A DNA stretch of 64,000 nucleotides from Janibacter terrae NBRC 107853. Lineage in GTDB: Bacteria; Actinomycetota; Actinomycetes; Actinomycetales; Dermatophilaceae. How positions within the stretch are numbered: position 1 is the stretch's first letter; each line of letters opens with the position of its first letter. The stretch spans positions 248,001 through 312,000 of the forward strand of contig NZ_BCUV01000007.1 of assembly GCF_001591405.1 (NCBI RefSeq), in the 5' to 3' direction. Below are positions 1-12,800 of the stretch, piece by piece. Under the pieces are notes generated by a model. That model had not been told where the DNA came from. It did no database searches and saw nothing but the letters and a program-made list of their open reading frames with translations. A program made the position numbers and the translations under genes.

Positions 1-3971
<3,971 letters not shown>

Positions 3972-4354
3972 GGATGGATCCTTCCACGGGCCTTGAGAGT
4001 CGGGCGGCGCGCTCGGGCATCCTGTGCGCGCGTCCCGCCAGGGGCTCGACACACCTCAGCGGTGAGGGGATTGGAGCGACCCGACGACAGCACGACAGGA
4101 ACAAGTCAGCGCAAAGCGACAGCATAGACGCATCAACACACGTGTGTCCAACCCGAGCGAGCCGACGGCGCGACGGTGGTCATCGGCCACACACCCGCGG
4201 TGGCGGGGCGACCGAATCATTCGACGCCATGAGGATGGACGACGAAGGGAGCGACGTCAAGACTCGTCCCGGCGGGTCGCGCAGCGCCGACCCGCGGCGC
4301 GCCGCGGACGAGGGCGGGGGGCACCCCCTTCGGCCTCGCCCTAGGGTGGGGCCC
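3972..4354. promoter_or_regulatory. Divergent promoter region of rpoB and the PLD gene
   Basis: This 383-base gap has no convincing gene. For rpoB (minus strand) a possible -10 TATGCT lies at 4126-4121 with TTGGAC about 19 bases upstream, giving a leader of roughly 140 bases. A perfect 12-bp palindrome, ACACACGTGTGT, spans 4136-4147 within that promoter and may be a regulator site. For the PLD gene (plus strand) the -10 TAGGGT at 4342-4347 ends seven bases before the ATG, so that transcript is probably leaderless. Confidence 0.5.
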
Positions 4355-5611
4355 ATGGAGCTCCGCGCCACTCGCCGACGTCGCCGGCGCCAGCACGTGC
4401 GGCGCGTCGTCCGACGGGCCGCGCTGGCCACCCTGGGCACCCAGGTCGCCACTGTCGCAGGCCTGCTCGTCTTCGACAGCGCCCGGCGCAAGGACCGCCC
4501 CGACCACGAGTTCCCCCACCGCCACGGTGACCCGGTGCCCGTCGACGGCGGTGAGGTGCGCATCTACACCTTCGGGGAGAACCTCTTCGAGGACATGCTG
4601 GCGGACATCGAGGCGGCGAGCACCCGTGTCCTCTTCGAGACCTACATCTGGAAGGACGACGCCGTCGGGCGCCGCTTCCGCCAGGCGCTGGTCGACGCCC
4701 ACGCGCGGGGCGTCGAGGTCTACGTCGTCTTCGACGCCTTCGCCAACCTCGTCGTCCCACCAGCGTTCTACAGGGACCTGCCCGAGGGCATCCACGTCAA
4801 GCGCCACCCGCTCATGACCGGGGGCGCGAAGTTCTTCTTCCCCAGCCACTGGGGCCGCAACCACCGCAAGCTGCTCGTGGTCGACCGGACCGCCGCCTAC
4901 GTCGGCGGCTACAACATCGGTCAGGACTACGCCAACCGCTGGCGCGACACGCACGCCCGCTTCTCGGGCGACATGGTCGTCGAGCTCGAGAACGCCTTCG
5001 TCGACTACTGGAACAACTACGACGGCAGGCCCCCGCTCCCCCAGCCGGCCCGCCGCACGTGGAGCCGGGAGATGCGGGTCCACCGCAACCTGCCGACCGA
5101 CATGGTCTACCCGATCCGCAACATGTACCTCGAGGCGATCGACCGCGCCGACACGCGGGTCTGGCTCACGACCGCCTACCTCATCCCCGACGACGCCTTC
5201 GTCCGCAGCCTCGTGCAGGCGGCCGGGCGCGGGGTCGACGTGCGCGTGATCGTCCCGCACTTCAGCAACCACATCGTCGCCGACTGGCTGAGCCGGGTCA
5301 CCTACGAGCGCCTGCTGCGGGGCGGGGTGCGGCTGCTGCGCTTCGAGAACGCGATGGTGCACGCCAAGACCGCGACCATCGACGGGATCTGGTCGACGAT
5401 CGGCACCGCCAACATCGACCGGCTGAGCCTCGCCGGCAACTACGAGGTCAACATGGAGATCCTCGACGCCGACGTCGCCCGGCGGATGGAGGAGATCTTC
5501 GAGCTGGACTCGGGCAACTGCACCGAGCTCACGCTCGCCGAGTGGGTCCGCAGGCCGCTCATCGCCCGGGTCTCCGAGGGCGTCCTCTCCCCCTGGCGTC
5601 CGCTGCTGTAG
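4355..5611 (+). CDS. Phospholipase D-like phosphatidyltransferase (cardiolipin synthase family)
   Basis: A 418-residue membrane-associated protein with two phospholipase D HKD motifs: HRKLLVVD in the first half and HAKTATID in the second. These provide the two catalytic His-Lys-Asp sets of cardiolipin synthases, which condense phosphatidylglycerol or CDP-diacylglycerol partners. The N-terminus is very Arg-rich ([12 protein letters not shown]) and is followed by one hydrophobic segment (about residues 22-40), giving a single anchor with the catalytic part facing the membrane. The ATG at 4355 is chosen because a TAGGGT -10 lies seven bases upstream and homology begins there. It is monocistronic, divergent from rpoB and convergent with rplL. 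Lipid substrate is inferred from the family. Confidence 0.85.
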   Translation: MELRATRRRRRRQHVRRVVRRAALATLGTQVATVAGLLVFDSARRKDRPDHEFPHRHGDPVPVDGGEVRIYTFGENLFEDMLADIEAASTRVLFETYIWKDDAVGRRFRQALVDAHARGVEVYVVFDAFANLVVPPAFYRDLPEGIHVKRHPLMTGGAKFFFPSHWGRNHRKLLVVDRTAAYVGGYNIGQDYANRWRDTHARFSGDMVVELENAFVDYWNNYDGRPPLPQPARRTWSREMRVHRNLPTDMVYPIRNMYLEAIDRADTRVWLTTAYLIPDDAFVRSLVQAAGRGVDVRVIVPHFSNHIVADWLSRVTYERLLRGGVRLLRFENAMVHAKTATIDGIWSTIGTANIDRLSLAGNYEVNMEILDADVARRMEEIFELDSGNCTELTLAEWVRRPLIARVSEGVLSPWRPLL

Positions 5612-5622
5612 GCGCCGGAGCA

Positions 5623-5668
5623 GCGCGAAGGGCGGGCCGCACCGTGAGGTGCGACCCGCCCTTCGCGC
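5623..5668. terminator. Bidirectional terminator between PLD gene and rplL
   Basis: A 46-base hairpin with 14 bp (GCGCGAAGGGCGGG/CCCGCCCTTCGCGC), one mismatch and six more pairs around a GTGA loop. It lies between the convergent PLD gene (stop 5611) and rplL (stop 5699), so it can end both transcripts. Both arms carry the recurrent heptamer CGAAGGG/CCCTTCG. Confidence 0.85.
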
Positions 5669-5698
5669 AGATCAGTGCCCGTCAGTGACGGGCCGAGA

Positions 5699-6091
5699 TC
5701 ACTTGAGCTCGACGGAGGCGCCGGCGCCCTCGAGGGCCTCCTTGGCCTTCTCGGCGGCATCCTTGTCGACCTTCTCCAGGACGGGCTTGGGGGCGCCGTC
5801 GACGAGGTCCTTGGCCTCCTTGAGGCCGAGGCTCGTGAGCGCGCGGACCTCCTTGATGACCTGGATCTTCTTGTCGCCGGCCGCGGTGAGGATGACGTCG
5901 AACTCGTCCTGCTCCTCGGCCTCGGCACCAGCGTCGCCACCGGCGGCGGCCGGGGCGGCACCCGCGACGGCGACCGGGGCGGCGGCGGTGACCTCGAAGG
6001 TCTCCTCGAACTGCTTCACGAACTCGGAGAGCTCGATGAGGGTCATCTCCTTGAAGGCCTCAAGGAGCTCGTCGGTGCTGAGCTTCGCCAT
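5699..6091 (-). CDS. rplL: 50S ribosomal protein L7/L12
   Basis: The 130-residue stalk protein L7/L12, which recruits translational GTPases to the large subunit. The N-terminal dimerisation domain ([18 protein letters not shown]) is followed by an Ala/Gly-rich hinge (about residues 37-58) and the C-terminal globular domain with EKTEFDVIL-type sequence (here [11 protein letters not shown]) and [20 protein letters not shown] lies upstream of the ATG at 6091. It is the second gene of the rplJ-rplL pair, 72 bases after rplJ, and ends at a strong terminator rather than reading into rpoB. Confidence 0.98.
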   Translation of the reverse strand: MAKLSTDELLEAFKEMTLIELSEFVKQFEETFEVTAAAPVAVAGAAPAAAGGDAGAEAEEQDEFDVILTAAGDKKIQVIKEVRALTSLGLKEAKDLVDGAPKPVLEKVDKDAAEKAKEALEGAGASVELK

Positions 6092-6163
6092 GATGGGCGT
6101 CCTTTCTTGTCAAACGTCTGTGCCGTGAGTGGCGGGGATGTGCTGTGGCTCGAGGCGGATGCC

Positions 6164-6778
6164 TCAGGCCTCGTCGCCACCCTCGGGGGTGGTCTCGGTG
6201 GAGGCGTCGGCCGCAGCCGGCTCCTCGGTGTCCGCAGCAGCGTCGGTCGAGACCGGACCCTGCTCCTCCACCTTCGCGCGCAGCGCGTCGACGACCCGAG
6301 CGGTCTGCGACAGCGGCGCGTTGAAGAGGTATGCGGCCTGGGTGAGCTTGGCCTTCATGGCCCCAGCAAGCTTGCCCAGGAGAACCTCGCGCGACTCAAG
6401 CTTCGCGAGCTTCTCGATGTCCTCCGGCGTGAGCGGGTTCCCGTCGAGGAGCCCACCCTTGATCACCAGGAGGGGGTTGTCCTTGGCGAAGTCACGCAGG
6501 CCCTTGGCCGCCTCGACGGGGTCACCCTCGACGAAGACGATCGCGTTCGGGCCGACGAGCTGACCCTCGAAGGCGGACTCGACGCCCGCCTCCTTGGCAG
6601 CGCGCTCGGCCAGCGTGTTCTTCACCACGGAGTAGGTGGCGTTGCCACGGAGGTTGTTGCGCAGCTCGGCGAGCTGGGCCACGGTCAGACCGCGGTACTC
6701 CGTGAGAACCGCCGCGCTCGAGGTGCGGAGCTTGTCCGCCATCTCGGCGATGGCGGCGTTCTTCTCGGCAGTCGCCAT
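6164..6778 (-). CDS. rplJ: 50S ribosomal protein L10
   Basis: Stalk-base protein L10 (204 residues), which anchors L7/L12 dimers through its C-terminal helix. The frame is open upstream, but the start is the ATG at 6778 because the product then begins [17 protein letters not shown], as in other actinobacteria, and AGGGAGG precedes it. The tail (about residues 175-204) is Ala/Glu/Thr-rich and acidic, as is common in this phylum. The mRNA has a structured leader (6785-6925) of the L10-leader type, so L10 or the L10-L12 complex probably represses its own translation. Confidence 0.97.
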   Translation of the reverse strand: MATAEKNAAIAEMADKLRTSSAAVLTEYRGLTVAQLAELRNNLRGNATYSVVKNTLAERAAKEAGVESAFEGQLVGPNAIVFVEGDPVEAAKGLRDFAKDNPLLVIKGGLLDGNPLTPEDIEKLAKLESREVLLGKLAGAMKAKLTQAAYLFNAPLSQTARVVDALRAKVEEQGPVSTDAAADTEEPAAADASTETTPEGGDEA

Positions 6779-6784
6779 GCGGGC

Positions 6785-6925
6785 CTCCCTTCTCGTGTGG
6801 TGCCGTCGGGGCCCGGAACGAGAAAAGGAGCCCCGGCGCAGGCACGGGACTCCACGCACACCGAGGTGTGCAGCAATCGGGTGGCCTGCGTGGGTCGCCC
6901 GCTCTCGCGGAACCTTCAGCCACCC
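6785..6925 (-). promoter_or_regulatory. Ribosomal protein L10 leader (autoregulatory RNA)
   Basis: The leader of rplJ-rplL contains a long-range stem CGCAGGC/GCCTGCG (6884-6890 with 6837-6843) enclosing a seven-pair hairpin GCACACC/GGTGTGC at 6856-6871. This is the layout of the L10-binding leader known upstream of rplJ in many bacteria. It sits between the rplA terminator and the rplJ start. I have not run a covariance search, so the assignment rests on position and the visible pairing. Confidence 0.65.
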
Positions 6926-6997
6926 AGAGGGCGGCAACCGACGGTCAATGGTCGTGGATCAGCGTACGGCAGGGCGGGGCACCGGCCAAATCGACGA

Positions 6998-7037
6998 CGA
7001 AGGGGGCCGCCCCCCTGTCGGGAAGCGGCCCCCTTCG
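6998..7037 (-). terminator. Terminator downstream of rplA
   Basis: A perfect 13-bp stem, CGAAGGGGGCCGC/GCGGCCCCCTTCG, with a 14-base loop lies 20 bases after the rplA stop. It separates the rplK-rplA unit from rplJ-rplL. The arms again carry CGAAGGG/CCCTTCG. Only a weak T-rich stretch (GATTTGG) follows. Confidence 0.8.
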
Positions 7038-7056
7038 CTCTCGCCGGGGCAGTGGA

Positions 7057-7800
7057 TCACTCGCCGGCGGGAACCTCGTCGGCGGCCACCGGGGCGGCCT
7101 CCTCGAGCAGGTTCTTGGTCCGCGAGCTGTCGATCAGGATGCCCGGGCCCATGGTCGTGCTGAGCACGGCCTTGGTGATGTAGCGGCCCTTGGAGGCGGA
7201 GGGCTTGAGGCGCAGGATCTCCTCGAGCGCGCTCTGGTAGTTCTCCACCAGCTTGGTCTCGTCGAAGCTCGCCTTGCCGATGATGAAGTGCAGGTTGGCG
7301 TGCTTGTCGTTGCGGAACTCGATCTTGCCGCCCTTGATGTCGGTCACGGCCTTGGCCGTGTCCATCGTGACGGTGCCGGTCTTCGGGTTCGGCATGAGGC
7401 CGCGGGGACCGAGGACCTTGCCGAGACGACCGACCTTGCCCATGAGGTCCGGGGTGGCGACGACGGCGTCGAAGTCCATCCAGCCGCCCTGGACCTTCTC
7501 GAGCATGTCGTCGGACCCGACGTAGTCGGCGCCGGCCTCGCGGGCGGCGTCGGCCTTGTCACCGTTGGCGAAGACGAGGACGCGGGCGGTCTTGCCCGTG
7601 CCGTGCGGCAGGTTGACCGTGCCGCGGACCATCTGGTCGGCCTTGCGCGGGTCGATGCCGAGACGGAAGACGACCTCGACGGTCTCGTCGTAGGACGTCT
7701 TGGCGCTCTCCTTGGCGAGGCGGACCGCCTCGAGAGGGCCGTAGGCGACGTCGCGGTCGATCTTCTCGGCCGCGGCGCGGTAGCTCTTGCTGCGCTTCAT
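7057..7800 (-). CDS. rplA: 50S ribosomal protein L1
   Basis: The 247-residue L1 protein, which forms the mobile stalk controlling release of deacylated tRNA at the E site. Conserved blocks are visible: [11 protein letters not shown], the [14 protein letters not shown] signature and the ribosome-binding [15 protein letters not shown]. The C-terminus has a short Ala/Glu-rich extension. The ATG at 7800 has AGGAG upstream. It follows rplK by 68 bases; the gap holds a perfect 16-bp palindrome at 7836-7851. In other bacteria L1 represses the L11 operon by binding its mRNA. Whether the palindrome has that role here is not shown. Confidence 0.98.
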   Translation of the reverse strand: MKRSKSYRAAAEKIDRDVAYGPLEAVRLAKESAKTSYDETVEVVFRLGIDPRKADQMVRGTVNLPHGTGKTARVLVFANGDKADAAREAGADYVGSDDMLEKVQGGWMDFDAVVATPDLMGKVGRLGKVLGPRGLMPNPKTGTVTMDTAKAVTDIKGGKIEFRNDKHANLHFIIGKASFDETKLVENYQSALEEILRLKPSASKGRYITKAVLSTTMGPGILIDSSRTKNLLEEAAPVAADEVPAGE

Positions 7801-7835
7801 GTGCTGCTCCTTGGATGGTGGTGGAGGTGTGGTCC

Positions 7836-7851
7836 GGGCCAGCGCTGGCCC
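7836..7851 (-). other. Palindrome in the rplK-rplA gap
   Basis: GGGCCAGCGCTGGCCC is a perfect 16-bp inverted repeat between rplK and rplA, about 35 bases before the rplA start. It may form a hairpin in the mRNA that slows or couples translation of rplA. Its purpose is unknown. Confidence 0.4.
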
Positions 7852-7868
7852 TCCCACGGGGTCGGGCG

Positions 7869-8303
7869 TCAGACGCCCGGGGTCTCGATGCCCATCTGAC
7901 GGGCGGTGCCGGCGATGATCTTCATCGCGGCGTCGATGTCGTTGGCGTTGAGGTCGGGCATCTTGGTCTCGGCGATCTCGCGGACCTGGTCGGCGGTCAG
8001 GGAGGCGACCTTGACCTTGTGCGGCTCGCCCGAGGCCTTCTTGACGCCCGCGGCCTTCTTGATCAGCTCGGCGGCCGGCGGCGTCTTCGTGATGAAGGTG
8101 AAGGAGCGGTCTTCGTAGACCGTGATCTCGACCGGCACGACGTTGCCGCGCATGTCCGCCGTGGCGTCGTTGTACGCCTTGACGAACTCCATGATGTTGA
8201 CGCCGTGCTGACCGAGGGCCGGGCCGACGGGCGGGGCCGGGGTGGCGGCACCCGCCTGGATCTGCAGCTTGATGTAGCCGGAGACCTTCTTCTTGGGAGG
8301 CAT
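7869..8303 (-). CDS. rplK: 50S ribosomal protein L11
   Basis: L11 (144 residues) of the GTPase-associated centre, which binds 23S rRNA helices 43/44 and is the target region of thiopeptides. The proline-rich linker block [24 protein letters not shown] is intact in its key positions. The C-terminal rRNA-binding domain ends in the usual [23 protein letters not shown] took the ATG at 8303 ([12 protein letters not shown]), with the expected N-terminus and length, rather than the upstream open frame. First gene of rplK-rplA, about 90 bases after nusG. Confidence 0.98.
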   Translation of the reverse strand: MPPKKKVSGYIKLQIQAGAATPAPPVGPALGQHGVNIMEFVKAYNDATADMRGNVVPVEITVYEDRSFTFITKTPPAAELIKKAAGVKKASGEPHKVKVASLTADQVREIAETKMPDLNANDIDAAMKIIAGTARQMGIETPGV

Positions 8304-8393
8304 GCGGTGTTCCTGCTTTCGTGTTGTGGGCCCACGCCGTGGGCGATGACCCGGTTGCACGACGTACGGGAGCAGGTCGCTCCCGCACGTCCC

Positions 8394-9308
8394 TTACAGC
8401 TTGGCGACCTGGTGGAAGCCGAGCTCGACCGGGGTCTCCCGGCCGAAGATGGAGACGAGGACCTTGAGCTTCTGGCTCTCCGGGAGGATCTCGGAGATCG
8501 TCGCGGGCATGGTCTCGAAGGGGCCGTCCATGACGGTGACCGACTCGCCGATCTCGAAGTCGACGTCCACCGCGGTGGCGGGGGTGAGCCCGTCGTGGGA
8601 GGGGGCGCCGCCCGCGCTGGGCGCGGCGGGCTTGTCGAGGTCGGCGGGCTTGATCATGGTGAAGACCTCGTCGAGGCTCAGCGGCACGGGGTCGTGCGCG
8701 TTGCCGACGAAGCCGGTGACGCCCGGGGTGTGCCGGACGGCGCCCCAGGACTCGTCCGTCAGGTCCATGCGCACGAGGACGTAGCCGGGCATGCGCGGCT
8801 GCTTGCGCACCTTCTTCTGGCCGGACTTGATCTCGGTGACCTCGTCGATCGTGACGGCCACCTCGAAGATGTAGTCCTCCATGTCGAGGTTGGCGACACG
8901 CGTCTCGAGGTTGTGCTTCACACGGTTCTCGTAGCCCGCATAGGTGTGGATGACGTACCAGTCACCGAACTTCGAGGCGAGGTCGTCCTTGAAGGCCTGC
9001 ACGGGGTCGGCGGCCTCCTCGGGGAGCACGTCACCGTCCTCGTCGACGCCGGCGGTGTCGTGCTCAGCGGTGCCTGCCTCGGCTCCGTCGTCCTCAACCT
9101 CCTCGGAGGCGGCCTCCTCGGAGGCGGCCTCCTCGGAGGCGGCCTCCTCGAGGGCCTCGTCGGCGGCGCGGGCGTCGTCGACGTCCTGGGCCGAAGGGAG
9201 GTCGGCCGGCGGCTGGGCAGCGCGCTCGGCCTGCTCGGCGGCGACGATGCTCGAGGTGCCCTCGGTCTCGGTCTCCTGGGGCTCGGGGGTCCCGGCCTGC
9301 TCGGACAT
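8394..9308 (-). CDS. nusG: Transcription termination/antitermination factor NusG
   Basis: NusG of 304 residues with the long acidic N-terminal extension typical of actinobacteria (about residues 1-110, with a tandem EEAAS repeat). The NGN domain starts near [19 protein letters not shown] and the KOW domain is seen at [15 protein letters not shown]...[14 protein letters not shown]. It bridges RNA polymerase to Rho, ribosomal S10 or the paused elongation complex. The ATG at 9308 is preferred over the GTG at 9323 because GAGGA overlaps that GTG and is well spaced for the ATG. It lies between secE and rplK, the classical order. Confidence 0.97.
   Translation of the reverse strand: MSEQAGTPEPQETETEGTSSIVAAEQAERAAQPPADLPSAQDVDDARAADEALEEAASEEAASEEAASEEVEDDGAEAGTAEHDTAGVDEDGDVLPEEAADPVQAFKDDLASKFGDWYVIHTYAGYENRVKHNLETRVANLDMEDYIFEVAVTIDEVTEIKSGQKKVRKQPRMPGYVLVRMDLTDESWGAVRHTPGVTGFVGNAHDPVPLSLDEVFTMIKPADLDKPAAPSAGGAPSHDGLTPATAVDVDFEIGESVTVMDGPFETMPATISEILPESQKLKVLVSIFGRETPVELGFHQVAKL
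9098..9150. repeat. 15-bp tandem repeat inside nusG
   Basis: Three perfect copies and one partial copy of CCTCCTCGGAGGCGG encode a repeated Glu-Glu-Ala-Ala-Ser in the acidic N-terminal extension of NusG. The repeat keeps the reading frame, so copy-number change by slippage would alter the extension by five residues per unit. Confidence 0.85.
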
Positions 9309-9380
9309 GACCTGTTTCCTCACTTCACACTTCGATCGACGGCGCGGTGGTGCGCCCGGACTGCGGCATCTGCGGCGGCG

Positions 9381-9638
9381 TCAGCCGCCGAACACCCAGA
9401 GCACGACCCGCGTGAACACCGCGTCCAGACCGGACACGATGAGCATCATGATCGCGACGAAGACGATGACGACGAGCGTGTAGTTGATCAGCTCGGACCG
9501 GGTCGGCCGGACGACCTTGCGCAGCTCGTCGAGGACCTGGGCCAGGAAGAGGCCGATCGATCCGAAGAAGCGGGAGATGGGATTGCCACCCTTCGGGTCG
9601 CGCCGCGCCTTGGTCGGCTGCGCTCCGAGCTGGCTCAC
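9381..9638 (-). CDS. secE: Preprotein translocase subunit SecE
   Basis: An 85-residue SecE, the small essential clamp subunit of the SecYEG channel. The cytoplasmic part carries the conserved FLAQVLDELRKVVRPTRSEL amphipathic helix, followed by one transmembrane segment (about residues 52-75, YTLVVIVFVAIMMLIVSGLD). The single-span form is the rule outside gammaproteobacteria. The ATG at 9638 follows GAGAAGAGACG. It sits between tRNA-Trp and nusG, the conserved order in actinobacteria. Confidence 0.96.
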   Translation of the reverse strand: MSQLGAQPTKARRDPKGGNPISRFFGSIGLFLAQVLDELRKVVRPTRSELINYTLVVIVFVAIMMLIVSGLDAVFTRVVLWVFGG

Positions 9639-9693
9639 ATCGTCTCTTCTCGTCCGGGTTCACACATGGCTGCGCAACGGGTGTCGTGCAACG

Positions 9694-9766
9694 CAGGGCA
9701 GGAGGGACTCGAACCCCCAACCGCCGGTTTTGGAGACCGGTGCTCTACCAATTGAGCCACTGCCCT
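9694..9766 (-). tRNA. tRNA-Trp (CCA)
   Basis: A 73-base cloverleaf: acceptor AGGGCAG/CTGCCCT, D-arm GCTC/GAGC, anticodon stem CCGGT/ACCGG with loop CTCCAAA (anticodon CCA), and T-loop TTCGAGT. The 3' CCA is not encoded. It lies just upstream of secE. Confidence 0.97.
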
Positions 9767-9958
9767 TCGGGGGACCGCGGTGGGGCCGGTCTCCCGGGTC
9801 GACTCCCCCTTCGTCTCGACGCATACGGGCACGCCGGAGAGTCTGGTCGAAGTCAACCGAGGGGCCACTCTACGTCACGCAGGGCGCACACCGCGAACCG
9901 AGCACACGCCGGGGCGACCTCCCTTCGCCACGCGCGCGCGAGGTGGAACACTGGGCGC

Positions 9959-11254
9959 GTGACCGAGCAGAGCAGCCGCCCCCTGTCCGACCTCTCCGCC
10001 GAGGAGCTCAACGCCCTCGCGACGACCCAGCGCGCGGCGCACGCCGCCCAGGCCGCCAAGGGCACCAAGCTCGACGTCACCCGCGGCAAGCCGAGCGCCG
10101 CGCAGCTCGACCTCGCCGACCCGATGCTCTCCCTCCCCTCGGCGACCACGGACCGGGCGGGCACCGACGTGCGCAACTACGGCGGGCTCGCGGGCCTGAC
10201 CGAGCTGCGGGAGATCTTCGCCGAGCTGCTGTGGGTCGAGACCGACCAGATCGTCGCCGGCGGCAACTCGTCGCTGACGATGATGCGCGATGTGCTCGTC
10301 GACCTGCTCCTCTTCGGGGCGATCGACTCCCCGCGCCCGTGGGCCCGGGAGGAGGAGATCACCTTCATCTGCCCGGTGCCCGGGTACGACCGCCACTTCG
10401 CCCTCCTCGAGGACCTCGGCATCAAGATGGTCACCGTCCCGATGCGCGAGGACGGCCCGGACGCGGACGAGGTCGCCCGGCTGGCGGCGTCCGACCCCTC
10501 GATCAAGGGCATGTGGGTCGTCCCGACCTACTCCAACCCGACCGGCGCGGTCGTGAGCCAGGAGGTCGCCAGCCGCCTGGCCGGCATGGAGACCGCCGCG
10601 CCCGACTTCAAGATCTTCTGGGACAACGCGTACGCGGTCCACCACCTCACGCAGGAGGAGGTCAAGAGCGCCGACATCATCACCCTGTGCTCCGGCGCCG
10701 GGCACCCGCACCGCGCGGTGATGTTCGCCTCCACCTCCAAGATCACCTGGGCAGGCGCGGGCGTCGCCTTCCTCGCCTCGTCCGTCGAGCAGGTCCGCTG
10801 GTACCTCGAGCACCTCGGCAAGGGCTCGATCGGCCCGGACAAGGTCAACCAGCTGCGCCACGTCGAGTTCTTCGGCGACGCAGAGGGCGTGCGAGCCCAC
10901 ATGCGCAAGCACGCCGAGATCATCGGCCCCAAGTTCGCGGAGGTCGACCGGGTGCTCTCCGAGCGCCTCGGTGGCCTCGGGGTGGCCACCTGGAACACCC
11001 CGACCGGGGGGTACTTCGTCAACCTCGACGTGCTCCCCGGCACCGCCTCCCGGGTCGTCGCCCTGGCCAAGGAGGCCGGCCTGTCCCTCACGCCGGCCGG
11101 AGCCTCCTTCCCCCACGGCGAGGACCCCGAGGACACCAACATCCGCCTGGCTCCGACGATGCCGCCCATGTCGGAGCTCACCGAGGCCATGGAGACGGTC
11201 GCGACCTGCGTCCTGATCGCGGCGGCGGAGCAGCTGGGCGCAACGAAGGAGTGA
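9959..11254 (+). CDS. aspT: Aspartate aminotransferase, AspT-type (fold I PLP enzyme)
   Basis: A 431-residue PLP-dependent aminotransferase that closely resembles Corynebacterium glutamicum AspT, the subgroup-Ic aspartate aminotransferase. Matching blocks are LDVTRGKPS, DGPD...KGMWVVPTYSNPTG, WDNAYAVHHL, the lysine loop STSKITWAGAG (Schiff-base Lys), RHVEFFGDAEGVRAHMRKH and TPTGGYFVNLDV. It interconverts aspartate/2-oxoglutarate and oxaloacetate/glutamate. The GTG at 9959 is the first start that keeps the family N-terminus. AACACT lies six bases upstream, a weak leaderless-type -10. The next gene starts two bases after the stop, so the two are co-translated. Confidence 0.9.
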   Translation: MTEQSSRPLSDLSAEELNALATTQRAAHAAQAAKGTKLDVTRGKPSAAQLDLADPMLSLPSATTDRAGTDVRNYGGLAGLTELREIFAELLWVETDQIVAGGNSSLTMMRDVLVDLLLFGAIDSPRPWAREEEITFICPVPGYDRHFALLEDLGIKMVTVPMREDGPDADEVARLAASDPSIKGMWVVPTYSNPTGAVVSQEVASRLAGMETAAPDFKIFWDNAYAVHHLTQEEVKSADIITLCSGAGHPHRAVMFASTSKITWAGAGVAFLASSVEQVRWYLEHLGKGSIGPDKVNQLRHVEFFGDAEGVRAHMRKHAEIIGPKFAEVDRVLSERLGGLGVATWNTPTGGYFVNLDVLPGTASRVVALAKEAGLSLTPAGASFPHGEDPEDTNIRLAPTMPPMSELTEAMETVATCVLIAAAEQLGATKE

Positions 11255-11256
11255 CC

Positions 11257-11760
11257 ATGTCAGAGCGCGAGGACCTCGACACCGACCTCACGAGCTACAG
11301 CCTCGACGACGAAGACCAGCTGCAGCCCGAGGACAGCCTCATGGGCACCGGCTCCGGGGACGAGGACGCGCTCGACGTGGGCTACTCCCCTCCCGACTCG
11401 GCGCGCGGCTCCTACGCGCACGGGGTGACCGCCGCGGAGCAGGCCGTCGACGAGACGATCGACGAGCGGCTGAAGCAGGAGGAGCCCGATCCCTTCGCCG
11501 CGGTGACCGATGACGACCGTCGACGCGGAGCCGACCGCGTCGGCGGTGACGACCCGGACGCGATCGCCGCCGAGGACGACTGGCTCGGCGACCAGGAGGT
11601 CGGCGACGCCCGCGCCGGTCGGCTGGTGAGCCCGGACGAGGGCAGCCACGAGGACACCGACGACCAGGCCTGGGGCCGGGACGTCGGCGTGGACGGCGGC
11701 GCGGCCTCCGCCGAGGAGGCCGCGGTGCACATCATCGACGGTGACGGGCCCCGCGACTGA
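11257..11760 (+). CDS. DUF5709 acidic protein of unknown function
   Basis: A 167-residue, strongly acidic, low-complexity protein matching the actinobacterial DUF5709 pattern: an N-terminal YSLDDEDQLQPEDSL block and a central LDVGYSPPD motif. I see no transmembrane segment, signal peptide or catalytic motif. It begins two bases after the aminotransferase stop, and its stop overlaps the proposed CTG start of the adenosine deaminase, so the three genes probably share one transcript. Function is unknown; the composition suggests a mostly disordered cytoplasmic protein. Confidence 0.8.
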   Translation: MSEREDLDTDLTSYSLDDEDQLQPEDSLMGTGSGDEDALDVGYSPPDSARGSYAHGVTAAEQAVDETIDERLKQEEPDPFAAVTDDDRRRGADRVGGDDPDAIAAEDDWLGDQEVGDARAGRLVSPDEGSHEDTDDQAWGRDVGVDGGAASAEEAAVHIIDGDGPRD

Positions 11761-12800
11761 GCACCTCCGGCCGCGACCTCCGCGCCCTGCCCAAGGCGCA
11801 CCTCCACCTGCACTTCACCGGTTCGATGCGGGTCGAGACCGTCCGTGACATGGCGGTGGGCCACGGCATGCGGCTGCCGGACTCCCTTCGCTCGCAGTAC
11901 CCGCCGCACCTGTCCGCGGCGGACGAGCGCGGGTGGTTCCGCTTCCAGCGCCTGTACGACGCGGCGCGCCACTGCGTGCGCGGCGAGGCGGACATGCGGC
12001 GGATCGTGCGTGAGGCAGCGCTCGACGACGGGGCCGAGGGCTCGCGCTGGCTGGAGATCCAGGTCGACCCCACGTCCTACGCCCCCTTCGTCGGGGGCAT
12101 CACCCCGGCGATGGAGATCGTTCTCGACGAGGCGCGCTCCGTGAACACGACGGCCGACGCGACCGGGTCGGCCCGTGTCGGCGTGCTCATGGCGGCCAGC
12201 CGCATCCGCCATCCGCTCGAGGCCCGCACGCTCGCCCGTCTCGCGGCGCAGTACGCGGGGCGCGGGCCGGAGGGCGTCCTCGGGTTCGGCCTGTCCAACG
12301 ACGAGCGAAGGGGGGACACGCTCGACTTCGCCCCGGCGTTCCGCATCGCCGACCGCGCCGGGCTGGCCCTGGTGCCGCACTCGGGCGAGCTGCTCGGCCC
12401 GGAGTCGATCGCGCAGACGCTGGAGTCGCTGCGCCCCGACCGCCTCGGCCACGGGATCCGCAGCACCGAGGACCCCCGGGTCCTCGAGGCCGTCGTCGCG
12501 GCGGGCGTGGCGCTCGAGGTCTGCCCCGGGTCCAATGTCTCGCTCGGCGTCTACCGCGAGCACGAGGACGTGCCGCTGCGCGCGCTCGTCGACGCGGGCG
12601 CGACCATCGCCCTGGGGGCCGACGACCCCCTCCTCTTCGACTCGCGCCTGTTGGCGCAGTACGAGACCGCGCGCCGGGTGCACGGGCTCGACGACGCGGA
12701 GCTCGCCGACCTCGCCCGCGGCTCCTTCCGGGCGAGCCGGGCGCCGCGAGAGGTCGTCGACCGTGCCCTCGACGACATCGACGCCTGGCTGGCCGCCTAG
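11757..12800 (+). CDS. add: Adenosine deaminase with probable CTG start
   Basis: A 347-residue adenosine deaminase of purine salvage, converting adenosine to inosine. The catalytic residues are visible: metal-binding HLHLHFTGS (His17, His19), HSGE, DRLGHGI, CPGSN and the DDP of GADDPLLF. The first ATG (11826) lies after the HxH motif, so it would give an inactive protein. No ATG, GTG or TTG occurs between the previous in-frame stop (11742) and 11826. The best start is the CTG at 11757, which overlaps the DUF5709 stop as CTGA; a CTG at 11787 is the alternative. The stop TAG shares CTAG with the convergent murB stop. Confidence 0.88.
   Translation: MSTSGRDLRALPKAHLHLHFTGSMRVETVRDMAVGHGMRLPDSLRSQYPPHLSAADERGWFRFQRLYDAARHCVRGEADMRRIVREAALDDGAEGSRWLEIQVDPTSYAPFVGGITPAMEIVLDEARSVNTTADATGSARVGVLMAASRIRHPLEARTLARLAAQYAGRGPEGVLGFGLSNDERRGDTLDFAPAFRIADRAGLALVPHSGELLGPESIAQTLESLRPDRLGHGIRSTEDPRVLEAVVAAGVALEVCPGSNVSLGVYREHEDVPLRALVDAGATIALGADDPLLFDSRLLAQYETARRVHGLDDAELADLARGSFRASRAPREVVDRALDDIDAWLAA

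Noticed and set aside
9098-9150. Short tandem repeats as a CRISPR-like array
   Set aside because: The units are contiguous without spacers and are in-frame coding sequence of nusG.
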